Assembly (NCBI RefSeq): GCF_001854405.1
Contig: NZ_CP017718.1
Span: forward strand, 3,564,092 to 3,628,091
DNA length: 64,000 bases
Direction of reading: 5' to 3'
Source: Hyphomonas sp. Mor2
Lineage (GTDB): Bacteria; Pseudomonadota; Alphaproteobacteria; Caulobacterales; Hyphomonadaceae
Under the pieces are notes generated by a model, which was given only the letters and a program-made list of their open reading frames with translations, was not told the origin of the DNA and made no database searches. Within the stretch, counting starts at the first letter, position 1; the number at the start of each line of letters is the position of its first letter. Position numbers and translations under genes: made by a program. Below are positions 45,479 to 53,782 of the stretch, piece by piece.

Positions 45479-45925
45479 CTATTCGTCGGCGCTGTTCAGC
45501 TCTTTCTGAAGCAGCAGCTGTTCACCGACATTCGAGTAGTGCTGATCTTCATCACCCGCAGCCAGCGTTGGGCGGCAGGACGGAGAGCAATCATAGGTAT
45601 AATTGTCACCGGCGCGTTTGACGCTGACCCAGGTCGCAGTGTTCGCGGTGACAACGACGTCGGAGGAATGCAGCGTGTTGCCTTCCTTGTCGAAAATCAT
45701 CAGGTTCGTGGTCCCGAAAGACTTCCCGGTGACAAACAAGAGCTTGTCATCATGCACGGCCACGTCGGCCACGTTTGGATTGCCGATGATCACGCTGTCT
45801 GCATTGGCTTTCAGTTTGACCGCCTTGGCCTTGCCGGCCTCAACGGTGATCTGTCCGGCATGCGCGGCGACGGCCAGCAACACGGCGGCGCAGCCTGAAA
45901 CAGCGATCTTGGAAATGGAAATCAT
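45479..45925 (-). CDS. stand-alone pilus-assembly N-domain protein (secretin N-domain-like)
   Basis: A 148-residue exported protein with a signal peptide (AVAAHA). The mature part GQITVEAGKAKAVKLKANAD, SVIIGNPNVADVAVHDDKLL and TGKSFGTTNLMIFDKEGN closely resembles the N-terminal (pil_N) domain of CpaC-type secretins. Here it is not fused to a secretin barrel. Two cysteines (YDCSPSC) lie in the C-terminal tail. It is divergent from the pilin genes, 257 bases away, and probably assists the secretin or pilus assembly. Confidence 0.82.
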   Translation of the reverse strand: MISISKIAVSGCAAVLLAVAAHAGQITVEAGKAKAVKLKANADSVIIGNPNVADVAVHDDKLLFVTGKSFGTTNLMIFDKEGNTLHSSDVVVTANTATWVSVKRAGDNYTYDCSPSCRPTLAAGDEDQHYSNVGEQLLLQKELNSADE

Positions 45926-46182
45926 GGGAATTCTCCAGCAGTTGCCGATATCATTGCCGCAAAGAGGTTATTCGAATCCTAAGATGGCACGCGCGTGCGC
46001 GGGCGCAGCGTTTGCGAAAGACTGAGGGTTTTCCTTTTCCGGACGTCTCGAAATATCGCGAAACGACGGATCTTGCCGAATTGATTCACCAGTTCTTTAG
46101 AGCGCTTGCCTAGGTCGATCTGCGTTCGAGGGAGCTTGAGCAGTACTAGGGACGACAACCTGATGCATGGTGGGAGTCTCTT

Positions 46183-46395
46183 ATGCATAACTTTTTTACA
46201 AATGAATCTGGTGCCACAGCGATTGAGTATGGACTCATCGCAGCCTTGATCGCGGTTGCGATTATCGGAGCCGTCACGGCGCTCGGTGATAACGTTGGAG
46301 CGACGTTCGATTCCATTTCCGACGACCTCACGGATGCGACCAGCGACGACAGCGGCAACAGCGGCAATAGCGGCAACAGCGGTGGCGGCGGCTAA
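46183..46395 (+). CDS. Flp-type pilin 1, with Gly/Asn/Ser tail
   Basis: A 70-residue Flp/TadA-type prepilin. Short basic leader, then NESG/ATAIEYGLIAALIAVAI: cleavage after Gly leaves Ala at +1 with the Glu+5/Tyr+6 pair required by the CpaA/TadV peptidase. A long hydrophobic helix follows. It ends in DDSGNSGNSGNSGGGG, encoded by 9-base repeats, absent from the second pilin. Ribosome site GTGGGAG. Probably a structural or minor subunit of the Tad pilus used in surface attachment. Confidence 0.92.
   Translation: MHNFFTNESGATAIEYGLIAALIAVAIIGAVTALGDNVGATFDSISDDLTDATSDDSGNSGNSGNSGGGG
46351..46377 (+). repeat. three tandem 9-base repeats in pilin 1
   Basis: AGCGGCAAC, AGCGGCAAT, AGCGGCAAC in tandem, then AGCGGTGGC, encoding Ser-Gly-Asn units at the pilin C-terminus. 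The in-frame period means copy-number change would alter tail length without frameshift. Confidence 0.85.
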
Positions 46396-46719
46396 GCGGC
46401 CCTAAGCGACGTCGAGCCGCAGTTGAAAAGCTGCGGCTCGACGATCACTTCCAGTTCACGCGCCATGCTGCGATAAGCCTGTTCTGAAATCGACGATGAG
46501 TCCGACACGCTCGCTCTGATCAAGACTGTGCTTCAGCCCGACCGCGCGTATCCAAGATCTGTGCCCTCGAATTCGGGTTAACAGACGCTTGCCTATTCTT
46601 CAGAAACTTTCTGTTTTGATTCACGGGATTTTCAGCGTGTTGGCGTACAACCACAGCCGTTCCGGGGACAAACCCAAGAATAACCGGGACTTCTATAACC
46701 TGCATAGTGGGAGTTTCCA
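46396..46719 (+). other. 324-base gap between the pilins: hairpin plus putative promoter
   Basis: No gene. It holds the perfect 12-bp stem at 46411-46442. Further right, at 46577, a GTTAAC half-site precedes a CTTGCC -35-like hexamer (within CGCTTGCCTA at 46586-46595), a 10-mer also found upstream of pilin 1 at 46103-46112. The last ~30 bases before pilin 2 (ACCTGCATAGTGGGAGTTTC) resemble the pilin 1 leader, which argues for a tandem duplication that included the leader. Confidence 0.5.
46411..46442 (+). other. strong hairpin after pilin 1, no U-tract
   Basis: GTCGAGCCGCAG / CTGCGGCTCGAC, a perfect 12-bp stem with an 8-base loop, 16 bases after the pilin 1 stop. There is no T-run, so it is more likely an mRNA-stabilising or attenuating structure between the two pilin genes than a full terminator. 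Confidence 0.65.
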
Positions 46720-46872
46720 ATGCGTACGTTTTTGAAGAATGAATCTGGTGCAACCGCCATTGAGTATGGTCTGATTGCTGCTCTGATCGCTGTTGCGATC
46801 ATCGGTGCTGTGACCGCTCTTGGTTCTAACACCTCTTCTACCTTCAACAAAGTCGCCCAGCAAATGGCGTAA
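46720..46872 (+). CDS. Flp-type pilin 2 (50 residues)
   Basis: A short gene (50 residues) starting MRTFLKNESGATAIEYGL, nearly identical to pilin 1 across the leader and helix (ATAIEYGLIAALIAVAIIGA) but ending NTSSTFNKVAQQMA. GGGAG is the ribosome site. It uses T-ending codons (GCT, GTT, GGT, TCT) far more than its neighbours, typical of a very highly expressed gene, so this is probably the major pilin (PilA-type). A UUCG-capped terminator follows, uncoupling it from cpaA. Confidence 0.92.
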   Translation: MRTFLKNESGATAIEYGLIAALIAVAIIGAVTALGSNTSSTFNKVAQQMA

Positions 46873-46907
46873 GACTTTGCCGAAAGGTAGGCCAAGTTAA
46901 TTGGCTT

Positions 46908-46940
46908 GAAGCCGTCGGGTTCGCCCGGCGGCTTCTTTCA
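46908..46940 (+). terminator. terminator after pilin 2, with TTCG loop
   Basis: GAAGCCGTCGGG / CCCGGCGGCTTC (one mismatch in 12) closed by an extra-stable TTCG tetraloop and followed by TTTC. It lies 36 bases after the pilin 2 stop and should limit read-through into cpaA, so pilin mRNA is in excess. Confidence 0.85.
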
Positions 46941-47014
46941 TTTGCGGCGTCAAGTGATCCTTAAATCCTTTCGTGTAAGCCCATCGCAACAAAAGACCTC
47001 GAAGGACTGCTGAA

Positions 47015-47530
47015 ATGATCCTCACACTGTTTGCCGCCAGCTTTTTCGCGCTTTGCCTGTTTGCTGCGCTTATCGACATTGAAACGCTGACCATTCCGAA
47101 CTGGCTGAATGGCTGGCTTGCCTTCCTGTTTGTGCCGGCGGCGATCGTCGCGGCGCCGGGTTGGGACGTCACAGGGATGCACCTGCTGGTCGGGGTGATT
47201 GCCTTCATCGTATCCGTCGGCCTGTTCTTTGTCGGCTTCTATGGCGGCGGCGATGCGAAGTTTATTCCGGCCGTGATGTTGTGGCTCGGACCTGCCGGAG
47301 CAGTTCCATTTCTGGTTGCGACGGCCATGGCGGGCGGCGTGCTGACCATTCTCATTGTCATCCTGCGCGGTCTGGTTCCGCGCGGCGTAACGCCAGGATT
47401 CGGGGTTGCGACCTTTGAAGATCGCAAGGGAATTCCATACGGCGTAGCGATCGCTGCGGGGGCATTTTATGCCGCTCCAGCCTCTCCACTTCTTACTGAT
47501 TTCTTAAGCCAAATCGCCCGATTCAATTAA
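47015..47530 (+). CDS. cpaA: prepilin peptidase CpaA/TadV
   Basis: A 171-residue integral-membrane aspartic peptidase that matures the Flp prepilins. Its two active-site aspartates are in CLFAALIDIETLTIPN and GFYGGGDAKFIPA (GxGD). Several membrane helices span the protein, as in the short TadV class without the N-methylase domain. First gene of the cpaA-F/tadBC run. Confidence 0.93.
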   Translation: MILTLFAASFFALCLFAALIDIETLTIPNWLNGWLAFLFVPAAIVAAPGWDVTGMHLLVGVIAFIVSVGLFFVGFYGGGDAKFIPAVMLWLGPAGAVPFLVATAMAGGVLTILIVILRGLVPRGVTPGFGVATFEDRKGIPYGVAIAAGAFYAAPASPLLTDFLSQIARFN

Positions 47531-47613
47531 CCATGCTTTAGCTTCGGCGTGGAATATTGCGGAGGAATGGCCTCCGCGAATTGAGGGGCCTTGTAGGGAA
47601 AAAGGGCTCTTTC

Positions 47614-48456
47614 ATGTCTCCGATGCGACTCATCATTCTCGCAGTTGCGCTGGTTGCCGCTGGCCTCGCTGCGTTCCTGGTCCGCAACATTGCCAGCCAG
47701 CAACCCACAGTTGTCACGGGTCCGGCTGAAACGGTCGAGCGGATTGTCGAAGTTGAAGTGTCCCAGCAAAAAGTCCTGGTGGCGCGCGGCGACTTGCGGA
47801 TTGGTACGCTGCTGACCCCGGATGACTTCAAATGGGCGAACTGGCCCGAAGCCACGATCAACCCTGCTTACTTCACACAAGACTTCGCGCCGGACGCGAT
47901 GGAGACTCTGACCGGCAGCGTGGTGCGCACCGCCATGTTTGTGGATGAGCCGATCATGCCGCAAAAGATCGTGCAAAAAGGTGAGACCGGCTTCATGGCG
48001 GCCTTGCTGGCGCCCGGCAAGCGCGCCGTAACGGTCGAGATCTCGCCCGAGTCTGCCTCTGCCGGATTTATCCTGCCGGATGATCGTGTCGACATTATCC
48101 TGACCGAACAGGTCGAGCAGGTTGGCACCAATGAAGATGCGCCGCCAATCATGGTCACGACCACGATTCTCGAGAATGGCCGCGTCCTCGCCATCGACCA
48201 GACTTTCGGCGATGTCGACGGCATTCCGACGCTGACCGGTTCGACGGCCACGATGGAGCTGACACAGGCCCAGGCAGAGCTGCTCGCTCGCGCCGCACGG
48301 GTCGGTGAACTCTCTCTGACGCTGCGCAGCGTCGCCGATGCGGGCTTCAATGAAGGAGAGGCTCTGGCCGACGTGGACTCGCTGGATCGCGTCCGCACCG
48401 GGTCGAGCAAAGTCATGATTTATCGCAGCAATAAAGTTGAGGCAGGGGGCACCTGA
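47614..48456 (+). CDS. cpaB: Flp pilus assembly protein CpaB
   Basis: A 280-residue periplasmic protein anchored by one N-terminal helix (MRLIILAVALVAAGLAAFLV). The SAF domain includes VLVARGDLRIGTLLTPDDFKW and the RcpC-type part has ISPESASAGFILPDDRVDII. It stabilises the outer-membrane secretin CpaC. I took the ATG at 47614 with AAAGGG upstream, rather than the frame start at 47557. It overlaps the cpaC start by one base. Confidence 0.93.
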   Translation: MSPMRLIILAVALVAAGLAAFLVRNIASQQPTVVTGPAETVERIVEVEVSQQKVLVARGDLRIGTLLTPDDFKWANWPEATINPAYFTQDFAPDAMETLTGSVVRTAMFVDEPIMPQKIVQKGETGFMAALLAPGKRAVTVEISPESASAGFILPDDRVDIILTEQVEQVGTNEDAPPIMVTTTILENGRVLAIDQTFGDVDGIPTLTGSTATMELTQAQAELLARAARVGELSLTLRSVADAGFNEGEALADVDSLDRVRTGSSKVMIYRSNKVEAGGT

Positions 48457-50102
48457 TGAAGCGGTTATCGCCAATTGTAACAGGCGCAACGCTGACCCTC
48501 GCCATGGGGTTGGCACCAATGAGTGCCCTTGCACAAGCGCAAGTCACCGAAAATCCCCTGGGCGTAAGCTCGCTTGACCCTGGTGAAACCGGGGTCACGC
48601 GCGTTGTAAAGCTGGGCACGAACAAATCGATTGTGATCGACCTCGATCGCCCGGCCTCGGACGTGATCATCACCAACCCGCTGATTGCCGATGCGACGGT
48701 GCAGACCGCGCGGCGGATCATCTTCCGCGGCGTGCAGGTCGGTCAGACAAATGCGTTCGTGTTCGGCCCGGATGGGCGCCCGCTGATCAATCTCGAGATC
48801 ACGGTGGACCAGGACACGACCATTATCGAGCAAATGATCGAGCGCTACGTTCCGGATGCTCGCGTCAGCGTCGAAAGCGCCAATGGCAATCTCGTCGTTG
48901 CAGGGACCGTCGACAGCCTGGTTCAGTCTGATCAGGTGATGCGCCTGGTGACGACCTATTCCCCAACCGGAGACGCCTTGGGTGTTGTCAATATGATGTC
49001 CGTCCGTGCCAAGGATCAGGTCATGCTGGAAGTGCGCATTGTTGAGATGCAGCGCACAGTGGTGAAACAACTTGGCATCAACCTGACCGGCACGACGAGT
49101 TTTGGCGATCTGGCGGGGCAAACCTTCCAGCAAGCGCTATCCACGATCATTCCGCAGGATCTCGATCGGATCAGCGAAGTCACAGGCGTGTTCTTCGATG
49201 CAGAAACAGGCCTGATCAATGATGTGGGCGCCGGCAACGCGATCCTGACGCAGCAGGCAACGGGTCCGTTCTCTAACCGGTTCCAGATTTCCAGCTCCAA
49301 TACGTTCAACATCGCCGGTGGTTCGCTTGGCGGTCTGTCTTCGGAAGTGGGATATACAAACTTTGTTGGCGGTACGGCGCAATCGGCGCTGGGCGCCCGG
49401 TTTGACGCTCTCGAGCGCGTCGGCATTGTCCGGACGCTGGCCGAGCCGAACATCATGGCGGTTTCAGGCGAGAGCGCGAAATTCCTCGCCGGTGGTGAAT
49501 TCCCTGTCCCGGTTTCCCAGGACGAAGAGGGCCGGATTGGTATTGAGTTCAAACCCTTCGGTGTGGGTCTTGCCTTTACCCCTGTGGTCCTCTCTGAGGG
49601 GCGCATTTCGCTCAAGGTTTCGACCGAGATCTCCGAATTGTCCAATCAGGGGGCTTTCCAGGGGCAATCAGTGGCTGGTGTGACCGCAGATGGCTAGGTG
49701 GTGACGGCTCAGACGCTGACCATTCCATCGCTGACGGTGCGACGCGCCGAAAGTACCGTGGAATTGCCATCCGGCGGTTCGACCATGCTGGCCGGTCTGA
49801 TTCAGTCGCGCTCGCGCCAGACGATCGACCAATTGCCAGGGATCAAGAAGCTGCCGGTGATCGGAACGCTGTTCCAGTCCCGCGACTTCATCAATGAAGA
49901 GACCGAAATGGTTGTGATCATTACGCCTTACCTGGTGGATCCGGCCAAGAAGGACGAGCTCAAGACCCCCGCGGACGGCTTCGTCAACGCGTCTGATCCG
50001 CAGACCATCTTCTTCGGAAAATTGAACGCTCAGTATGCGGAATCCGGCGAGGGGCTGTCGAAGAACAATTACTCCGCGCCTGTAGGCTTTATCGAGGAAT
50101 AA
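48456..50102 (+). pseudogene. cpaC: Tad secretin CpaC, interrupted by an in-frame TAG
   Basis: A complete ORF would be 548 residues: signal peptide (AMGLAPMSALAQA), pil_N domain (KSIVIDLDRPASDVIITNPL), BON-like domain, then the secretin barrel (VKDQVMLEVRIVEMQR..., PSLTVRRAESTVELPSGGS, GIKKLPVIGTLFQS). But codon 414 is TAG (49695-49697), so the first product ends at 413 residues (48456-49697) without the last secretin strands. Frame and similarity continue unbroken after it. Either a real nonsense mutation, a sequencing error, or stop-codon read-through/reinitiation; the first two are likelier. A defective secretin should block Tad pilus export. Confidence 0.8.
49698..50102 (+). CDS. C-terminal CpaC piece after the TAG, possible reinitiation product
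   Basis: The 134-residue C-terminal segment, in frame with cpaC, begins GTG GTG immediately after the TAG. It includes the last conserved secretin strands (LTIPSLTVRRAESTVEL, VVIITPYLVDP). TAG followed directly by GTG could allow translational restart, giving a two-part secretin, but the ribosome site (AGGTGG overlapping the start) is not well placed. It lacks a signal peptide, so a separate product would not reach the periplasm by itself. Confidence 0.4.
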   Translation: MVTAQTLTIPSLTVRRAESTVELPSGGSTMLAGLIQSRSRQTIDQLPGIKKLPVIGTLFQSRDFINEETEMVVIITPYLVDPAKKDELKTPADGFVNASDPQTIFFGKLNAQYAESGEGLSKNNYSAPVGFIEE

Positions 50103-50110
50103 GTGAGATC

Positions 50111-50818
50111 ATGATGATGAAGAAACACCTCCTGATCGGCGCCGCACTGGCGGGCACACTGGCGATAACAGGCTGTCAGTCAAACGGATCTGCCGGCCAT
50201 GTCCCGGCTGAATATTTCCAGGGGACAACGCTCGACCGAAACCCGATCGGCGTCACTCAGCATACGGAATACCTCGAAGTCATGTTGGATGATCGGGATA
50301 CGCAGCTGCGTATTTCCGAGCTGATCAAGGTGCGTGATTTTCTCGATCAGTACACCGATGTCGGGCATGGACCGTTGGTTATCTCCATGCCGCACTCTGC
50401 GACCAACCCGCAGCTCGCCGTGGGGGCTGTGGCCGAGCTTCGCCAGCTCGCCTGGGAAGCCGGGGTTGGGTATGAAAGTCTTCTCGGCGCCTCATATGAT
50501 TCCGAAGGCCGCGCCACGACTCCGATCGTGATGGCGTTCAAGACCTACAAGGCCGTCGCCCCGAAATGCCAATCACTGGCGCAGATTGATGTCACCAATG
50601 CGGTGTCGAACAGCGACCTGCCATCGCTGGGGTGTGCCGTTCGCACCAACATGGCGGCGATGATCGCCGAGCCGTCTGATCTGCTCGGTGGACGCGATCT
50701 GGACGAGGGCGATCTTGATCGTCGTAGCCGTCAGCTTGAGCTGTGGCGCACTGGAGAAACAACTGCAGCGGTACGAACCGAGGCCGAGTCGGCCGTCGTT
50801 TCGAATGCTGTGAACTAG
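50111..50818 (+). CDS. cpaD: CpaD family pilus assembly lipoprotein
   Basis: A 235-residue lipoprotein (lipobox LAITGC) of the CpaD/RcpB family. It contains LVISMPHSATNPQLAVGAVAELRQLA and the conserved CxxL...LGCAVRTNMAAMIAEPSDLL region. It works at the outer membrane with the CpaC secretin. It begins 8 bases after the cpaC stop. Confidence 0.92.
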   Translation: MMMKKHLLIGAALAGTLAITGCQSNGSAGHVPAEYFQGTTLDRNPIGVTQHTEYLEVMLDDRDTQLRISELIKVRDFLDQYTDVGHGPLVISMPHSATNPQLAVGAVAELRQLAWEAGVGYESLLGASYDSEGRATTPIVMAFKTYKAVAPKCQSLAQIDVTNAVSNSDLPSLGCAVRTNMAAMIAEPSDLLGGRDLDEGDLDRRSRQLELWRTGETTAAVRTEAESAVVSNAVN

Positions 50819-50848
50819 GCTTGTGAGCAATCACGGGGAGTGAAGTAG

Positions 50849-52246
50849 ATGTCGAATGATAACGCACTTTTCGAAGACGAATTCGAGATGGAATTCGAAG
50901 ATGATTTCGATTCTGCTTTGGCGACGGTGCTGGATGAAAGTGCCGAAGTCGAGGAGGTCGACCTCGAACCGCCAATGAAGGAGCTGGATGAGTTCGAACC
51001 GGAAGATCCGCTGCAGGAATCGGCTCCGATTGTCTATTCGGATCACGAAGAGGGTGGCTACCGCGCCATTCCGGCCATTTCCGCCATCGCGTTCTGTGAG
51101 ACCAGCCGGACGACCCAACTGATGGAAGCCGTGGCGAATGACCGGCGGATGACGCAGGCCAATGTTTCAACCATGGAAGGCGGCCTCGAAGCGGCGATCG
51201 GCTATCTCGCCGAGAACACCACCCCGAATTTGCTGGTTCTGGAATCTTCAGCGCCGAATTCAACGATGATCGCTCAGATCGACGAGCTCGCCTCGCATTG
51301 CGACGAAGGCGTTCAGGTCATGGTGATTGGCAGCACCAATGATATCGGGCTCTACCGCCAGCTCATGGCGCGCGGGGTGAGTGAGTATCTCGTACCCCCG
51401 GTTGCACCGGTGCAGATCGTTCGCTCGATCAGTCAGCTTTTTGCTGACCCGGATGCGCCCTTTGTCGGCAAGTCAATCTCTGTCATCGGCGCCAAAGGCG
51501 GCGTCGGGGCCTCGACGATTTCACATAATCTCGCCTGGGCGCTGTCCGAAAGCACGCATGTCAACACGGCACTCATCGATTTGGATCTGTCTTTCGGGAC
51601 AACGGCGCTCGATTTCAATCACGAGAACCAGCAGACCGTTGCGGACGCCCTGCTGGCGCCAGAGCGCGTCGACGATGCTGTCGTGTCAAAACTCCTGTCA
51701 AAGGTCACCGACCGTCTATCGCTGTTTACAGCGCCTGCCACAGTGTCCCAGATCATGGACATTCCCACGCATTCCTACACGACGATTGTCGATACGGTTC
51801 GCCGGGTGATGCCTTACGTGGTGCTTGATCTGCCGCACACCTGGAATGAGTGGACGTATCAGACGCTGCTCGGCTCTGACGAGGTCATTCTGGTTTGCCA
51901 GCCGGATCTCGCGTCCCTGCGTAACGGCAAGAACATGATTGATGAGCTGAAAGCCCAGCGCCCGAATGATGCGCCGCCCAAGCTCGTTCTGAACATGATG
52001 GGCGTGCCGAAGCGTCCGGAAATTCCGACCAAGGATTTTGCAGCGGCGATCGATGTGGACCCATCCATCATCCTGCCATTTGATCCGCAACTGTTCGGAA
52101 CGGCATCCAATAATGGGCAGATGATTTCAGAAACCAATGCGCAGGCCGATGCTTCGGTGGCGATAGATCAGCTCGCCAGCGAGCTGACCGGCCGTGAAGT
52201 TGCGATGCAGCAGAAATCCCTCCTGAGCAAACTGCTCGGGAAGTAA
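50849..52246 (+). CDS. cpaE: CpaE-type pilus localisation ATPase
   Basis: A 465-residue protein with an acidic N-terminal tail (~1-70), a receiver-like domain (~80-200), and a MinD/ParA-like ATPase domain with the deviant Walker A GAKGGVGAST (214-223), in which the usual final KT is AST, as in CpaE. LIDLDLSFGTTALDF (Walker B-type) and VVLDLPHTWNEW follow. CpaE places the Tad machine at the cell pole. GGGGAG upstream fixes the start. Confidence 0.94.
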   Translation: MSNDNALFEDEFEMEFEDDFDSALATVLDESAEVEEVDLEPPMKELDEFEPEDPLQESAPIVYSDHEEGGYRAIPAISAIAFCETSRTTQLMEAVANDRRMTQANVSTMEGGLEAAIGYLAENTTPNLLVLESSAPNSTMIAQIDELASHCDEGVQVMVIGSTNDIGLYRQLMARGVSEYLVPPVAPVQIVRSISQLFADPDAPFVGKSISVIGAKGGVGASTISHNLAWALSESTHVNTALIDLDLSFGTTALDFNHENQQTVADALLAPERVDDAVVSKLLSKVTDRLSLFTAPATVSQIMDIPTHSYTTIVDTVRRVMPYVVLDLPHTWNEWTYQTLLGSDEVILVCQPDLASLRNGKNMIDELKAQRPNDAPPKLVLNMMGVPKRPEIPTKDFAAAIDVDPSIILPFDPQLFGTASNNGQMISETNAQADASVAIDQLASELTGREVAMQQKSLLSKLLGK

Positions 52247-52267
52247 GGACATAGAAGAGGTCTTTCC

Positions 52268-53779
52268 ATGGCTTTTGGCAAACGTACAGGCGCAGCAAAT
52301 CCGGCAGGTTCTGCCGCGCGCCCCACTATGCCTGCCGCACCCAAGCCAGCGGCGCCTGCGCCTGAACCGGCCCAGGCCAAGCCGGCCAAACCGGCTGCCC
52401 CTCCGCCGCCCAAGCCAACGGAAGCGAAAGACAAGCCGAAACCGGCCGCTCTGAAGCCGCCGGCGGCAGCTGAGCATCAGGAAACCATTACCAAGGTCAA
52501 CGACCGCTCAGAAGAGTATTACGCGACCAAGACGACCATTTTCAACGCGTTGATCGACACGATCGATCTCGGACAGCTGGCACAGCTGGATCAGGAAAGT
52601 GCGCGCGAAGAGATCCGCGACATCGTCGTCGAGATCATTGCGATCAAGAATGTGGTCATGTCGATTTCCGAGCAGGAGCACCTGCTCGATGATATCTGTA
52701 ACGATGTTCTCGGTTATGGTCCGCTGGAGCCCTTGCTCGCCCGCGATGACATTGCCGATATCATGGTGAACGGCGCTGACACTTGCTATATCGAAGTCGA
52801 CGGCAAGATTGAGCGCACGAATATCCGCTTCCGCGACAATGCGCAGCTGATGAATATCTGTCAGCGCATCGTGAGCCAGGTGGGCCGACGCGTTGATGAT
52901 GCCAGCCCGATCTGTGACGCGCGTCTTCTGGATGGCTCTCGTGTGAACGTGATTGCGCCGCCTCTGTCGATTGATGGTCCAGCGCTCACCATTCGTAAGT
53001 TTAAGAAGGACAAGCTCAAACTTCAGGATCTGGTCAACTTCAAGTCGATTTCTGAAGCAGGTGCTGAGATCCTGCGAATCATTGGCCACTCGCGCTGCAA
53101 CATCCTGATCTCCGGCGGTACCGGTTCAGGTAAGACAACGCTGCTCAACTGTCTGACCGGCTTTATCGAGCCCAGCGAGCGCGTCATCACGTGCGAAGAC
53201 TCAGCTGAATTGCAGCTGCAACAGCCGCACGTTGTGCGCCTGGAGACCCGCCCACCAAACATTGAAGGCTCGGGCGCGGTGACGATGCGCGATCTGGTCA
53301 AGAACTGTCTGCGGATGCGTCCCGAACGGATCATTGTGGGCGAGGTGCGTGGATCGGAAGCGTTTGACCTGCTGCAGGCCATGAATACCGGTCACGACGG
53401 ATCGATGGGCACGCTGCACGCCAACAGCCCGCGGGAAGCCTTGTCGCGGGTTGAGTCCATGATCACCATGGGCGGCTTCAGCCTGCCAGCCAAAACCATT
53501 CGCGAAATGATTGTCGGCTCGGTGGACGTTGTCGTGCAGGCCTCGCGGTTGCGCGATGGTTCGCGTCGGATCATGTGCGTCACCGAAGTGATGGGCCTGG
53601 AAGGCGATACGATCGTGTTGCAGGACATCCTGAAATACGAAATCGAAGGCGAAGATGGCGATGGCAAGATCATTGGCCGTCACCGCGGGACGGGGATTGG
53701 TCGACCGAAATTCTGGGAACGCGCCCAATACTACAACCTGGAGCGTGATCTTGCGTCCGCTCTGGACGATCTGGAGTAA
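52268..53779 (+). CDS. cpaF: CpaF/TadA secretion ATPase
   Basis: A 503-residue hexameric ATPase powering pilus extension (and probably retraction). A Pro/Ala/Lys-rich N-terminal tail (~1-75), then the catalytic core: Walker [10 protein letters not shown] (~283-291), Asp box and the Walker B region [19 protein letters not shown], and the [14 protein letters not shown]is box. It lies 21 bases after cpaE. Confidence 0.96.
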   Translation: MAFGKRTGAANPAGSAARPTMPAAPKPAAPAPEPAQAKPAKPAAPPPPKPTEAKDKPKPAALKPPAAAEHQETITKVNDRSEEYYATKTTIFNALIDTIDLGQLAQLDQESAREEIRDIVVEIIAIKNVVMSISEQEHLLDDICNDVLGYGPLEPLLARDDIADIMVNGADTCYIEVDGKIERTNIRFRDNAQLMNICQRIVSQVGRRVDDASPICDARLLDGSRVNVIAPPLSIDGPALTIRKFKKDKLKLQDLVNFKSISEAGAEILRIIGHSRCNILISGGTGSGKTTLLNCLTGFIEPSERVITCEDSAELQLQQPHVVRLETRPPNIEGSGAVTMRDLVKNCLRMRPERIIVGEVRGSEAFDLLQAMNTGHDGSMGTLHANSPREALSRVESMITMGGFSLPAKTIREMIVGSVDVVVQASRLRDGSRRIMCVTEVMGLEGDTIVLQDILKYEIEGEDGDGKIIGRHRGTGIGRPKFWERAQYYNLERDLASALDDLE

Positions 53780-53782
53780 GGC

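Noticed and set aside
49695..49697. TAG in cpaC as pyrrolysine or programmed recoding
   Set aside because: No pyrrolysine genes or recoding element are visible, and Tad secretins do not use such residues. Nonsense mutation or error is simpler.
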